64,000 bases of DNA from Prinia subflava. Taxonomy: Eukaryota > Chordata > Aves > Passeriformes > Cisticolidae. This document shows positions 45,199 through 58,075 of the stretch, piece after piece (position 1 is the first letter of the stretch; each line of letters opens with the position of its first letter). Below the pieces are notes generated by a model. It saw only the letters and a list, made by a program, of their open reading frames with translations. It searched no databases and was not told where the DNA came from. Both the position numbers and the translations under genes were made by a program. The stretch is taken from positions 58,667,775 to 58,731,774 of the forward strand of contig NC_086283.1 in NCBI RefSeq assembly GCF_021018805.1. The letters run 5' to 3'.

Positions 45199-48100
45199 AA
45201 AATGGTCATGAGGAGAGCATCTTCAAATGTGTACCATTTCTTCAGGGAGACAGCACTGGCAACTAAAGGAAGAAAATAGTTACAAGTTACTAATGGCTCA
45301 GTGTATTCTGTTCAAAGCCCTGCCCAGGTGTTTGTGCTCATGCTCTGTTATGAAGGAGTCTGTTGTAAAAAAGAAAGAATTTTCTTTTTGAAAATAAAAT
45401 TTTGATAGTCTAGAAGATGATTTTTTAGTCTTCCTCCAGTTCAGTCTCCTGTGTTTGTGTGCCAAGTATCTTAGACAGCATTTGGTGGGTGTGGATAAGA
45501 GATGGAGTTGTGCTTGAATTTATGATAAGTTTGAATCTGAAAATAGATCTTTGAAGGGAATTGATGCTTTTTTTCTAATCCAGAAATATGCCAAGGAGGA
45601 ATTGCTGGAAATTGTCAATGCTTGCAGCAATAAAATGAGACAAGAAGAAAGTCTAAACCCATAATAGAGTATATTCCTCTAAGCAGTCTAATCTTTGAGA
45701 AAGAATGGTTCTAGTGTGGTACACAGTGTGTGACCAGTATTTGCATCTCCCCCTCTCCTGCCCGCTTGAGCAAAGTGTGTCCCAGTTCCTTACCTCTACA
45801 ATTTAGTGCAGCCTTGTGAAGAACAGATTACCTTCTCAAAGTCTGACACACCAGGTCCTCTCCTGATTCCCAGGCTCAGCCCGCTGGTGAGTGACATGTG
45901 TGACACCCAGATGTCAACAAGTGCCTTGTAGAGCAGGGCTAAAGCAGCCTACACTCTGCTGCAAAGGTCTGGCTTCTGCTTTGGGAATTCAATATGGGAC
46001 AGAAATACAAATATATGTAATTCAACAATTTAGAAAACCTCGGTAAACAGAATGGCTAGGTCTATATGAATATATTAAAACATTTCTCCTAAGGAAGAAA
46101 ACACCATTCTGTTGTGAGGAGGAACACCTCCCTAAGCAGAAAAATGCATTTTACAGAATAAAGCAAACTAGGGGAAAAAAGGAAGTATTCTGTGAGTTTT
46201 ACTGTATAGAAAGGAAATGAAAAAACAGGTCCTGTGAAAGTGTGAAACTTTCCCCTGCTTCCACCAAGTCTTCAGCTTATCAGAGATTAAAGTCTATGTT
46301 ACTGCTGAGTGCTCTGTTCTTGAATTTTTTGCCCTCAGGCCAGTCCGACCTGTTCCCAGGAATGGCTCAGACATCTTCAGGGGGTCGAGGAACTGTGCTC
46401 ATACATAAATAAGCTGATCTTTCTGATGTGAATCTCACAGCTACTATTGATTTCCTTTTATCTGAAAGTACATTGGAGTGGAAAAATGAAAACTTTTTCT
46501 TTTGGATTTGTTCTTCATTGGACTTTTATTATGTGTGAAGGCACAGTTTCTATTTCAAAGACATTAGAAGAGAATTTTTATTTAACCCAGCAGTATCTGG
46601 ACTGCAAAACCTTCTCTTTATCTCCTTTCTGAAGATTTCTGAAGTCAAATTTGAGGCAGTGAATAAGAAAATTGTAGATGTGTTGATTTAATTAAAGTCT
46701 TTTTCAGCTAATGATACATTTCCTGATTTTTTTAACTTTGGATTAACAAGGTAGTTCAAAGAAGTGTTCTGGCTAAAAGTTCCTTAAAAGGAACAGAAAT
46801 AAGAATCTATAAAGCGTGTCCTCCCTTAGCTGGGGAAGCATAGGCATTCATAGCTGAGGTCTCATACCCATGGAGCACTAAGTCCCAGCTTTTCCCATGT
46901 GAGCTCTTAGAAACTTTCCAGTGTATCCTGTGGACCACAGAATCCACAGCCAGGGACAGAGATGGAGATGAACGAGCAACTCAGATCTCAGTGTTTTCTT
47001 ATGGTGGTGTCATTGTTGGAGCCAGGCAGTGTAAACTGTAGCTTAGCAAACTTTCTGTTCAGCCAATTGCACACTGTGAAAAGTATATTAATTGCGTGAA
47101 TTTCCTTTTTGTAGTCCCATTAGTGGCCTCAGATTGGTTGACTAGATATAGGAGAACTAAAAAGTGAGCAGTATAAGGTTTAGCTGTTGAGTTACCAGTT
47201 TGCATTTGAAACATGCTAAGAAGTGATATAACTTGTATGGAAGCAGAATTTAGAAGCAACTGCGAGCAGATTTCTTATCTCAGACCACCTTGGGAATGAA
47301 ATGCGTCAGAAGATTTCAGCCCAAATAAATTGGAGACATTTAAAAATTCCAGTGAAATCAGCATGTGGTACTAGTAATTGAAATATGACATTGCCCAGTC
47401 CCACGTCCTGTGGTTAAATGCAAAGCAACTTGAATAACTCAAATTAACAAAATAACTCAAATTAACCAGTACAGCAGGAGGGCTAGACTGTGTGAACTCC
47501 TGCATTCTCCTGTAACCATGCTTTTAAGGACTGTGAAAGGTTTAGTAGCCTTTTGTGTTATTTGTGCCAAAGAAAAATTTCCTTAAGTAGGATGCTTGCT
47601 AATGAGTAGGTAACTACTTGAAAGTAGTGCAGTGCCAAGGTCAGATTTGCAATTGTAGTTACTCAGTCCTTTGAGGGCTTTAAATCTTCACAAGCCTGAT
47701 AAGGCTGGGTTTAAAAAGTTATAATCCATGCTGGTGAAAGAAGGTCCATAGGCATCAAGTGTGAACACAGCTGATTTGTTTATAGAAAATGCTGCGGGGC
47801 ATTTTTTGAGCTGCCACTCTCAGCAAATGTGTGAAATCTCGCAGGAGGGAGATACAAGCTCAAATACAACTACCTCAGTAGAACTGACTAGGCACTGTAG
47901 TGGATATGAAAATTGACTCAATCTATGCAAATATCAAATCAAATCCTACAGCAATGTCCATCTACTGCTTAAGTTGGCAGGAGTTCTATCTCTCATGAGG
48001 AGCCAAACTGCTAAGAAGGAGAAGCTCAGGGTTTTGTCTCAGTGAATTTGTACTGACTATGTAGTAAGGAAATACAGATCTGCCCAGGAGATTTACTTTT

Positions 48101-48562
48101 CTGACTGTTTTAACACAGTGAAGTGTTTTAAAGATAAAAGTCAAAAATATTTGCTTTAGTCATCATTTGTTGCCATGTCCAGCGCAACTGCAATTTCACA
48201 GTTGTGCTTTCTGCCAGATCTGTCAGACCATGAGCAGAGAGGTTTGCAGTCTGTTGTAAGCCCTTGTTCTATTTCTAAATGATTTTGATATTTTCTAGCA
48301 CTCCTGAGCACTACAATTTTGCAATAACTTCCATCCAGTGCACAGGGGGAAGAGAAGAACTCAAAACATTTTTAAGATCTACTGGCACTTGGGTGTTGGT
48401 TGAGGCTGAGCTGGGTTGGCATGTGCTGTCATGGTACTTCTAACTCAGCAGATGGCACTGCTGGGGACTGTATTTGTGCCTTCCAATGCCAGACAGGACC
48501 CAATTCTTTCTCTGAGAGGTTGTGTGCAGGTGTTGATGGGTGCAGAAGCTAGCTGCTGCCAT

Positions 48563-48592
48563 GGGGGGAGTGGGGGAGGAGGAGTGGGGGGA
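48563..48592 (+). repeat. G-rich, quadruplex-capable patch
   Basis: Runs of five to six G residues (GGGGGGAGTGGGGGAGGAGG, then AGTGGGGGG) could fold as a G-quadruplex. There is no gene nearby to regulate, so significance is unclear. Confidence 0.4.
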
Positions 48593-50091
48593 CAAGGTAC
48601 ACGTCTGGTTCATCTCTGGTTTGGTTGAGAATGCAATGATGGCTCTGTAAAGGGAAGTTTGTCCTGAGCCACAGAAGATTAACACCTGCACCAGCAAGTC
48701 AAGGATGGAAGAACTTGGTCGTTGCTGGCTTTTACAATTTAGGGCATCAGATGCACCTTCTTCAAAGCTGAGGCAGGGGAGTTAAAAAACCCAGAGTTTA
48801 AAAATAGATTTGCCTTTTCCTTATTCACAGTTTCCTCTGTGAGTGACACATATAGATGACTCCCACCATTCTCTTTTAGGAGACTGAATGAGTGTGTATG
48901 TGTGCGTTTGGGGTTTTTTAGCCATGCTATCACAAGTGTTTTCTATGGTCCAGTCACCTCCAGTTGTGCTGTGGGTCCAGTGCTCAAACCCCGGCCAGAC
49001 TCTCCCAGTGGGACCAGCACTGCCACCAGTCATGGTGGCAGGAAGCCTAGAGATGGTTACAAAACCTGTGAAAAGTGTGGAGAAGATTTTCATCTCACCT
49101 TCAAGCCCAAGAAGGCTGAACAGGGCACTCACAAATCTTTTTATCCATGAAAGCTAGAAAGGAAACTTTTCCCCATCAGAAAGGATTTTGGTAGAATTTA
49201 ATGATCACAGGAGGTGAAGATTAATATGCATGAGTCATAAATATTTCTGGCTCTGCATGCAAGCAGTATACAAGTATACATCCAATCTCTCTATACAGTG
49301 CAGTAGCAAAATTAAACACAGAGAAGACACCGAACTTCAAACATCTTGGCAAAATTGCTTGTGTTTTCTTGATTCTACCTTAAAGACTATCTGTAATTTA
49401 CAGTAGAGCCCTTTTCTATTCTAGACTGAAGCAGCAGGACTGATTTCTGGGTGTGAAAAGTTAGTTTTTCTCAGTACCACTGTTGCAGAATGAGGAATAT
49501 GTTGAAATTATCTTAAGTTGGGATGTTCTTTAAATACTTTAGCTTGGCTAATTAAGACTTTCCTATATCAGCAAGAAAGGACTCCTAATCAATGGAACGA
49601 ACAGTTAGCACTCCTCAGTCAAGGACATCAGGAAACCAACCTATATGGATGTTATAAATGAAGGTGTTGTATGTCTATGAATGTCACTGAATAAACTTGG
49701 CAAATGACTCAAGGTCCATGTACCCCATGTACCCATAACTCTCTGTATTATAATACAGAAAGTCATGCCTAAAAAACAGAATGACATATGCCTTCCCTTG
49801 GGCATGTGTAGAAGTTAGGATTACCTAGTTTAAATGGAAACTATTAACCCATATCAAGTGGGCTGTACTTGGGAAGTTACTAACTTTGAACTTCTGCGTA
49901 TAAACAATGGTGCAGAGAGTCTTGTTGATGTGCTTTTTTTTTGTGGAAAACCTCTGTACACACAGCACAAATCTCAACAAAGTAATCAATGTCTCTGTCA
50001 ATGTGTAATTAGTGGCTTGTTGCACACAAGGTGACAAATCCAGTTTTGTGGACAATACCGCCATGATTTTCTCTTTTCTCCTTCTACTCAG

Positions 50092-50148
50092 AAGGCTCAT
50101 GCAGCAAAGAAAGATTCTGATGTGAAACAGGTGGCTCCAGCAAAATAG
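50092..50148 (+). other. Possible isolated terminal exon (low confidence)
   Basis: A strong acceptor, TCTTTTCTCCTTCTACTCAG, precedes an 18-codon frame reading KAHAAKKDSDVKQVAPAK, then TAG. The lysine/alanine composition looks protein-like, but I find no upstream exon, no family match and no nearby polyadenylation signal. It may be chance. Confidence 0.2.
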
Positions 50149-52674
50149 GGAAGCTGTTCAGGCAAGTCTTCTGCTGTTCGTCTTTCACAATGTTTTTGAA
50201 AACTGTTGAGAAATTATACAGGGCTTGGAAATAACGAAACCATTTTCCTGGAATATTTTTATTCTTCTAGGAAAGCATGGCATCTGCAAGTGCTTGAGGC
50301 CTTTCACTACATAATATTACTTAAAATATAGGAAAACAGCTGGAAAACATTTTTATGAAATGCTGATGTGACATTTACAGAACTTTAGCAAAACTGATTT
50401 TGCTACAGTTTTTAAGCTGTGAGAGTGTTGGGGAATTTAATGCTTCTAAAGGCTGTTTACTATTCTTAAACACCATTGGTCACACTATTTTACCAGTAAA
50501 AGCCTTCCTTGTAGCTGATGATAATGTGCTTTCTCTTCCCAGCTTTAATGAGGGAAGGGTGAAAGGATCAGAGATAGGAGGTTGAACCATGATGTAATTC
50601 CTCTCTACAGCCTTGGCTATTGTAGCTTGTGTGCAGAGATGGGAAGATGATCTCTGCTGGTTTTGTCTGGAGTGGCATCAAGCGTGCCAGAATGCTGACA
50701 AATTTCAGAGGTGAGCTGGTTAAAGCTGCAGTTTCTCTCCTGTGGGGATATTGTGACATTTTCACTTTTTTTTTTCACACTTATGAAAAAGAGAAATGAC
50801 ACATTTCTCTTGCAGCTTATGAATTCACTTTCGAGTCAAGTTTCTCCCGGTTTCCAGCAGCCTGCCTGCAGAAAGCTGGGAGCCCTCCCTGTCAGGCAGT
50901 TAGCTGAAAGTTCTCCCCAGCATCTGAAGGACCACTTATTCACAGGAAAATTTGGGCTAAACCTTACCCTGCACACTCAGAACTGGACAGCATGGCCCAA
51001 AGGCTGAGAGAGTTTTGGGAGTAACTGGTCCCATTGTCTTGTGCAACCACAATACTAACTGAGCTGTCGATGAGATATTTGGTAAGGGTGCCAAGCAGCT
51101 TTTTCTAATGAAGTTAAGGACAGGTGTTCCTCAAAGAAAGCTTCAGAGGGGGTTTTGTGCTTCCCTCTTCTTATGGAGACCAGACACCTCTTGCCATGAT
51201 GGGAAGAAGGGTAGAGAGTTGGAATTTATAGGTGTCCTTTAGGAACTCTTTTATTGTACTGATTTGCTGAGCAGTAAAATGTGCAAATGCAGAGATTTTT
51301 GTCATTCCTTGATGTTTCAGGAATGTAGTCACAGGCTGTCACTTAAAATGGGATGTGATGTTCCCAAATTGCATCTTGTTTCTTTGATGCCCATTCTGGG
51401 GCTAGGCACTGATGCAGATTTGGGCATATTTTAACTGTTGTTCCTGGCACGTGAACTTCTGATAGAAACAGTCCATCCTTTCCCAGCCTCACTTCCACCA
51501 ATCCTGGCCCATCTGAAAAGAACCTGAATGTCTGCAGGCAGTAGCCAGAATCACTGAGCAATGCCATCCCTGCTGTTGCTTGTTGCACAGTCTTGTATTA
51601 GAGCTGTCTGTGACATTTATTTTGTTTATGAAGCAAACACTCCTACACCCACTCCTGTTTTTGTTTGTTCATGTAAATTACAGCACTTTGCAACTTAATT
51701 GCTATGGGCTTTATGAAACTGCATTAAGGACCATGCTAATTGTGGGCTTACTCCCTTCCTATTTCAGAACAGATTTTGAAATTCTGTAATTGGATGAATT
51801 TAATTTTTTGTAACTTTATGTAATAAAATTGTGGATTAATATGAAACTAGCAGAAAAAAAAATCTGGCTCTGCATCAATGCAGAGCTGTTTCTGGCAAAA
51901 GGTTTTGTATTCTGGGAGTTTAGGCTGGTTTTCAGAACTGAGATCCTGGGAAATGCTTAGGGGATTGGGGATTGGAGAGAAAGGTTCTACAGAAATACCT
52001 GAGCTAACCCTCCTACAAGTATGAACTGTGGAACCTCCCCAACCTTCCCACCTGTCAGAACCACCTTCATGATAGGCATGGGGAAGTGGTTTCGCCATGA
52101 GGTACAGGAATTTGTGGGAAATACTCAGTGACATGAGCCTTTTGGAAACATGAACCCAGATGGTGGGTCTGGCTCACTGCAGGACAACATTCTAGGTATT
52201 GCTGTAATAATGGGCAGCAGAGAGCTGAATCCTTAGTTAGGAAACATGCTTTCAGAAAGTTATGCCTCTGCATTGATTTGGGATAGAGAACATCCATCAG
52301 TCATTTTTTCCTGTCTTTATGAGCCCAGATATTCATACAAAAAAGATCAACAAATTTGCTGAAGACAGTCTTTCTTCACCAGAGGCTGGCCAAAGCTCCA
52401 GGCTGTGGATTAGACATCTATATCTGAGTTACCTATCAGGTCACTTCACCTATTCTGTCACTGGCTCTATGCAACTATGAAAACTTGTATCATATTCAGT
52501 GAACCAATCCTGCTTTTTGCTGGGTTTCACAGTAAACTCCATGAAAGTGTAGAGCAGCAGATGGGCCTGGCAATTTGCAAAACATTCTTTTTGTCTGGTA
52601 AAATGTCTTTGTTATTTTTAACCTCATTTCATATTTTATCTTCTTTGTATTTTATCTAATTCTCTGTGGAAATG

Positions 52675-54963
52675 AAATGCTGTATTTGGTTTTCAGTGCC
52701 AGATTTTAGTAGAGAGGAGGGGAGGCAGTTGTAGGGTTGGTTGCTGCTGGAAGCTTCTCCCATATTTGCCAGAGCCAATACCAGATGGCTTCAGAGCAGA
52801 CCCAGCACCGGCCAAGTGTGAGCCCATCAGAGATGGCAGTAATGACTCTGCGATAACATCTTCAAGAAGGAAAAAATTGGTGAAGACTATGATGAAACAG
52901 CTGTCCCCCCAGAGAACATGGAGGTACATGGAGGGTGCACAGATATACCCTCAGCCATGGCAAAGCCCCACTGTGGAGCAGGTGGATGCCTGAGAGGAGA
53001 CTGTGACCCCATGGGAAGCCCATGCTGGAGCAGGGTCCTAACAGGGACTTGTGGACATGTGGAGAGAGGAGCCCATGTTGGAACAGCTTTTCTGGCAGGT
53101 TTTGTGACCTTCTCTGGAGCAGCTAATGAAGAACTGCAGCTCATGGGAAAGATTCAGGCAGGAAAATTTAATGGAGAACTGTCTTCTGTGGGAGGGACCC
53201 CATGCTGGAGCAGGGGAAGAATTCCTCTCCCTGAGCACTGGCAGGAAAAGTGTGTGGTGAACTGACCATAACCCCCATTCCCATCTTCCTGCTGTGAGGA
53301 GAGGGTAGAGCTGGGTAGAAGGGAGGGGTTGGAGAAGGTATTGATATTAGATTTTACTTCTCATTATCCTGCTCTGATTTTGATTGATAATTGTCATGGG
53401 TTAACACTGGCCAGATGTTAATGCACCCATGAATATATGTTTTTTCTCTAACAACTACTGTGGGATGTGATCAGGGACAGAGCAGAGCAGGTTTAAATCT
53501 TGAAAACAACAAAAACCAAAACTTTATTACATTACATAAGAACAGAGACAGAAAACTCTTAAACACACACAGAGACAGAAATAAAAACTTCTCAGAACAT
53601 TTCTTCTTTCCCCCAGTTTCCACCCCCCACACATTACTCTCCATAGACCAAACCTTTGGGTTTTAAATAAAACAATCACCACTCAAAAAAACCCCAATCT
53701 TCAATTCAGCAAGGGAGAGAGGAGTCTCTCTCGCACCACAGACTGTTCCTCAGAACACGCGGGTCCACCCCTTATGTGTTTCCATGTCACCCGTGGCACC
53801 GCCCAGAGAAGTCTGCCAGGGAACATTTCCTTTTTCCTACGTCCAGCGCTTCACCGCTGTCCATAGTCTGAAAGCTGCATACAGGGCTCTTTTTAAGGAT
53901 ACTTGCATGCCAAGCTCTCCCCCTTTTTCCCCAGGGGCCGAGGTTCTGAGAGCAGGTCTCCCCTGAGGGCAGAGGGCTCCACCTCACCCTCCCCCTCTTT
54001 TCTCTGCTCGCTCCACTCTTCAAGTGCCAGTCACTGTAGCAAAAGCAGGGGCAGCTGTATCCACCCAAATGCAGTTCCTGTTCAAAAGAGACTTGAGTTC
54101 AGTCTATGGCTAACATTATGCAAGAAAAGTCCAGCTCAGAAGCCACTCTTCTTCAATTCCCTGCCTATCGAATTCTTTCCAATCGTGCTTTATCATCTCG
54201 GTCCCAGGCTGCTTCCCTCTCTCCTCCGAAACCACCAGTCATGAGAATCAATGTCTAAGAAAAGTTTCTTTCTGCCAAGCAAGGGTTAACAGTTTCTAGC
54301 TCTCAGCAGGGCTGCAGGATCAGGCACTCCCAGGCTCCGCAACCCCCACGTGGCTGGGCACCTTCTCCCGGAGTTTGGGGGTGGAGGGGGGTGAGCACAC
54401 AAAGAAGGCACTTCCACAGTTCTCCACCCCTCCATCCTGGACGGGGCAGCTCAGTTCCAGTCCTGTCCACTCTCTTCTCCCCTCGGGGGCCCAGCTTACT
54501 TTAGTCTGCAGTGTGGTTCTCCTCAGCCCGGCCACGTGGCTCCCCTCCCCACTCAGCCCAAAGCTGAGCAGGGGAGAGGAGATGTTTCTCTGCTGAAACT
54601 GGAATCCAAAAGAGGCCGAACCCCCCTGGAGTCCTGCTTTTAACTCTTTGTGTCCTCAGAGGTGTGTCTAAACCTCTGAGTGACCAATCCAGGTGCCAGC
54701 AGAAAAGCTGATTACTGATTGGACTGCCCACATCCCCCTGGAAAAATTCACCTCCCCCTGCAACCAGGACAATAATAAATTCAATTAATTTCCCCAGGTT
54801 ACGTCTGTTTTGCTGTGGCAGTGTTTGGAGAGTGATCTCTCCCTGTCCTTATCTCAATTCATGAACCTTTCATTGTTCTTTCTCTCCGTTGTCCAGTTGC
54901 AGAGGGGAGTGATAGAGTGGCTTTGGTGGGTACCTGGCATCCAGCCAGGGTCAAACCACCACA
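52675..54963 (+). mobile_element. LTR-retroelement-derived repeat, copy 1, split by nested LTR
   Basis: The repeat carries many GGAGCAG/CCCATGG modules such as CCCATGCTGGAGCAGGG. It continues to TTATCCTGCTCTGATTTTG, a polyadenylation hexamer region and an end reading GGGTCAAACCACCACA at 54963. The same series occurs at 61.6-63.2 kb, so this is a dispersed family in plus orientation. I recognise it as an avian LTR-type non-autonomous repeat but cannot name the subfamily. The 5' boundary is approximate. A 1380-bp solo LTR is inserted at 53392. Open frames inside are repeat debris. Confidence 0.75.
53392..54771 (-). mobile_element. Nested solo LTR (ERVL-like), minus strand
   Basis: The insert begins TGTCATGGGTTAACACTGG and ends ACCAGGACA, and is flanked by ATAAT at 53387-53391 and 54772-54776. 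Removing it re-joins the host repeat (GATTGATAATAAATTC). On the minus strand it starts TGTCCTGGTTGCAGGGGG and carries AATAAA near its end (TTTATT at 53522 on the plus strand), so the minus strand is sense. A 5-bp duplication is typical of class III (ERVL) elements. No internal retroviral genes are present, so it is a solo LTR of 1380 bp. Confidence 0.85.
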
Positions 54964-57344
54964 GACACATGACCACATAAACAGTAACTCTAACTTACAC
55001 AAGAATTCAAACTTACATCATCCCCACTTGCCCCCCAGACAGAGACTGGATGGTTTACTCAGAAAACAGGATTTTTCTGTGCATAAGTTAAGCTGTATAA
55101 AGTGAACATCAAAATATTAGGTAAAGGCCTGTCAGCCAGGCTTTTACACTAAAGTAAAAAATTTCTTCCTTCCAAATGTTTGCAGTGATTCACCTTACTG
55201 CAGCATCATCAGCTCACCATGCTCCAACTAATATGTGTGGAATATAAGGATCCTGGTTTATAGTGATACCTAGTCAAGGGCTATTCAGCAAGAGAGACAA
55301 ATTTAAGAGGTAAAAAAAGTAATAAACAGATGTATACACCAGCCTTAATAAGTTAACCATAGCTGTTAGGTCAGGTCTTTGGAGGAACTAAGCATAGCCT
55401 CAGAGATGTTTAACTGGAACTTTCTAGTTAATGAAAAAGGGGGGAAAATGATTGTCTTTTGTCTCCTGGGAATAAGTAAATTTATTACGGGATATTTCAG
55501 TAGGCTCGGGCAACTGCACAAACTTTCCATGGGATTTCTTAAGGGGGTTATGGAAATGTGTGGGAATCCTCCTCAACTTTTTCTCCATGCATGTGGTGTT
55601 GTTACTCTTTCTTGCGTGCATCACTGTCAGCGGGACAAAACCTCAGCATTCTCTGGGCCTGTTTTCCATTGGCCTATTATACATTTCCAGATGTGTGAGG
55701 GGCAAGTGTGTGGTCATATGTCCATGTCCTGTCAGGTCAGTAACAGGTTATTCCTGCCTGACCAAAGGGATAAAACTGTTCATGGTACTGTATGAATCAG
55801 ACTGGTGAGCGGAATAAGTTTTTGTGTTCTTGCCTAACAGATAACAACAGCTGACTGCTTAAGTATTATTTCTTTGTGAGGTCATCTATGTTTTGAGGTT
55901 CATCTCTGGCACTGAGACAACTTCCCTCCTTTTTCTAAGAATGCATGTTTTCCCAGTGATAAGTATAAACACAGGCAATGTTCCATACTTGGTTCTGAAA
56001 GGATTTCTTTCAATTTTGTTCTGCCCTGCTTGTGAAGCAAGTTTGGTTCTTCCTTGATACTCAAGAATTAAGAACTTTTGATAATTTATTTTGGTCTGGT
56101 GTTGGAATTCATTCTATTCTTAGTTTAGAATGGAAAGTTAGCTGAAATAGTGATTATGAGCCTGTTGTACATGGTGCATCAGCATGAGGTGAGGCCTCTG
56201 TGTGCCTCGTCCTTCTGCACCCAATTTTTAGGTGAAGTGACCATAAAACAACTGGCTTTTCTTTTGCTTTCAGAGGAGCACAGGTTTGCCTGCCCACTGG
56301 ACTGGTCTTGTGAACTTCTGTGAGAAAAGGCCTAGAAGAAGATCACTCAGAATGTTTTCTCAATGTAGAAGATCTCCAGCCTGTTTTTAACCTAAGTCCA
56401 AGGTTTTCTGTTCACAAGAAACATGTTTTAGTTTGGTTCAGCTGTGTAGGCCTTTCCCATGAATCCCTTTTTGAGCTCTCATCACTGACAATGCACGTCA
56501 CTAGTTTAACCCTGCATCAGTGAAGGCTCATCCTGTGGTGGGCCGCATCACTGAAACATAAGCAGGTGAATTTGATGTGCAATTGCAGGGCAAAAAATAT
56601 ATCATTATTCATAGGATTTTCTCTGACACCTTTCAGGATATGGATTTTAGGGCCAAACTGAGAGCCCATGAAGAGCTTTTGAAGCATGGGTTGGGATATT
56701 CCTGTCTGCAGTGGTCAATGCTTTCAGCTTTCTTGCTAGATGGCCTCTGACAGTTTCTCTTTGCCTACCTTTGTGTCCTCTCGGTATTTGTTGTGAAGAT
56801 ATAGAGGCAGATGAGCTTGGATTTGCAACCTAGCTAGCTGCATTAGTTCTGTGAGGGAAGAACACAAGTTAGTCTTTTTGATGAAGAATTGTGGTGGGAA
56901 AGCCTCATGGAAATGTTGTTTGTAATGAAGTTTGAATGCATGAACAAAGGCCTTCCTCGCAGGAGTAAAGCTGGTCACTGCAGGAGTCTGTTAACAATTT
57001 CAAGTCTGAATTGCTGTCTTTCCTAAATTTCAGTGGAGGTGTGTCCAGAAGCCACTATCTATCTCCTGCTTAGCAGAACCAGGTTATATCACTGGCAGTC
57101 AAAGAAGATGATGAAATTCCTGAGTAACAGTCAAGCGGCAGTAAGGGAGTATTTTTCCAGTGAGTTAAATCCACAGTGTAAGTGCACACTCTCTTAATGA
57201 TAACTAATGTGAAAAGCAAGCACCCTTCATAGGGAAGTTGTCCTTTTTTTGGTAAAGTCCTCTGTGGATCCTAAGGCCATGTATTCCAAGTGACAGGGAG
57301 TAAGTGTGACTGTGGGACAGGGGGCTTTTGCAAAGCACATGTAA
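54964..57344. other. Intergenic stretch without recognised gene
   Basis: About 2.4 kb of unique-looking sequence. An open frame of 138 codons at 55379-55795 has no domain signature and is probably chance. Confidence 0.6.
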
Positions 57345-57349
57345 AGCTC

Positions 57350-58070
57350 TGTCTTGGGTTATGTAACCAAAAAGAAAGTGTATTCTATTTCATCTGTTGA
57401 AAGCAGTTGGTGAAATGGTTTTGTTTTTGGTTTTTTTATCTCTTGTAACTCTGGGGGGAGGAGGGTGGATGCCTTCTGATAATAGGCCAGCTGTTAAAAC
57501 CAGGTGCGACAGTGTTTCTCATCTCTTTCCTCAACTTTATCCACCCTCTGGGGGTATATCTTCTGTTAATGGGCCATTAAAGCTCATCAGTGGCATGACA
57601 CATTACACCATCCCACTGTGAGATGCACCACCCAGAGGGAGAGATAAAAATGGAGACGTAGGAATACCAAGCATCCTCTTTTCCACTAGATTCCTGGAGA
57701 AACACCAGACCCATCTCACCATCATTGGAACCTGTCTACTCCACAGAAGATCTTCTCCACTGCACATCTGTCACTCCAGGAAGATTTATTTGGACTGCTT
57801 CCAACATCCTGACAACAGGTTGTCAGGTCGTATCTCTGACTCTGTAAGGGTTTTCTAAGACTTTTGTTTGTTTGCTTGTTTGTTTTCTGTAGTACTGCGT
57901 TTGTATTTTTAATATTCCTAATAAAGAACTGTTATTCCTATTCCCAAATCTTTGTCTGAAAGCTCCTGATGGCAAAATTATAATAATTTGGAGGGAGAGG
58001 GTTTACATTCTCTATTCCAAAAGTAGCTCCAGCTTTCCCTGACAGACACCTGTCTTTCCAAACCAAGACA
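57350..58070 (+). mobile_element. Solo LTR, 721 bp, plus strand
   Basis: The LTR begins TGTCTTGGGTTATGTAACC and ends TTTCCAAACCAAGACA, an imperfect terminal inverted repeat (TGTCTTGG/CCAAGACA). It is flanked by AGCTC at 57345-57349 and 58071-58075. A TATA-like GATAAAAA lies near 57643 and AATAAA at 57920-57925, fixing the plus orientation. It resembles a common songbird ERV LTR family. The five-base duplication suggests an ERVL-type integrase. No internal region is present, so it formed by LTR-LTR recombination. Confidence 0.88.
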
Positions 58071-58075
58071 AGCTC

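Larger units (their letters stand above)
40853..52674. other. Intergenic stretch without recognised gene
   Basis: About 11.8 kb has no identifiable gene. It contains an A16 run at 40885-40900, the CA microsatellite at 43.2 kb, a 19-bp tandem duplication at 45.15 kb, a G-rich patch at 48.56 kb and a possible isolated terminal exon at 50.09 kb. Open frames at 41.6-42.1, 43.3-43.9 and 48.9-49.2 kb show no domain or splice structure. AATAAA occurs at 51822 without a recognisable gene before it. Confidence 0.6.

Noticed and set aside
48888..49157. Lysine-rich stretch (YKTCEKCGEDFHLTFKPKKA) with a CxxC pair, reminiscent of a zinc-finger piece
   Set aside because: Only one CxxC pair, no following histidines, no exon borders, and the frame is short. 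It is probably coincidence.
52918..53265. 115-codon open frame
   Set aside because: It lies within the dispersed GGAGCAG-module repeat, of which a second copy exists at 62 kb, so it is repeat-derived.
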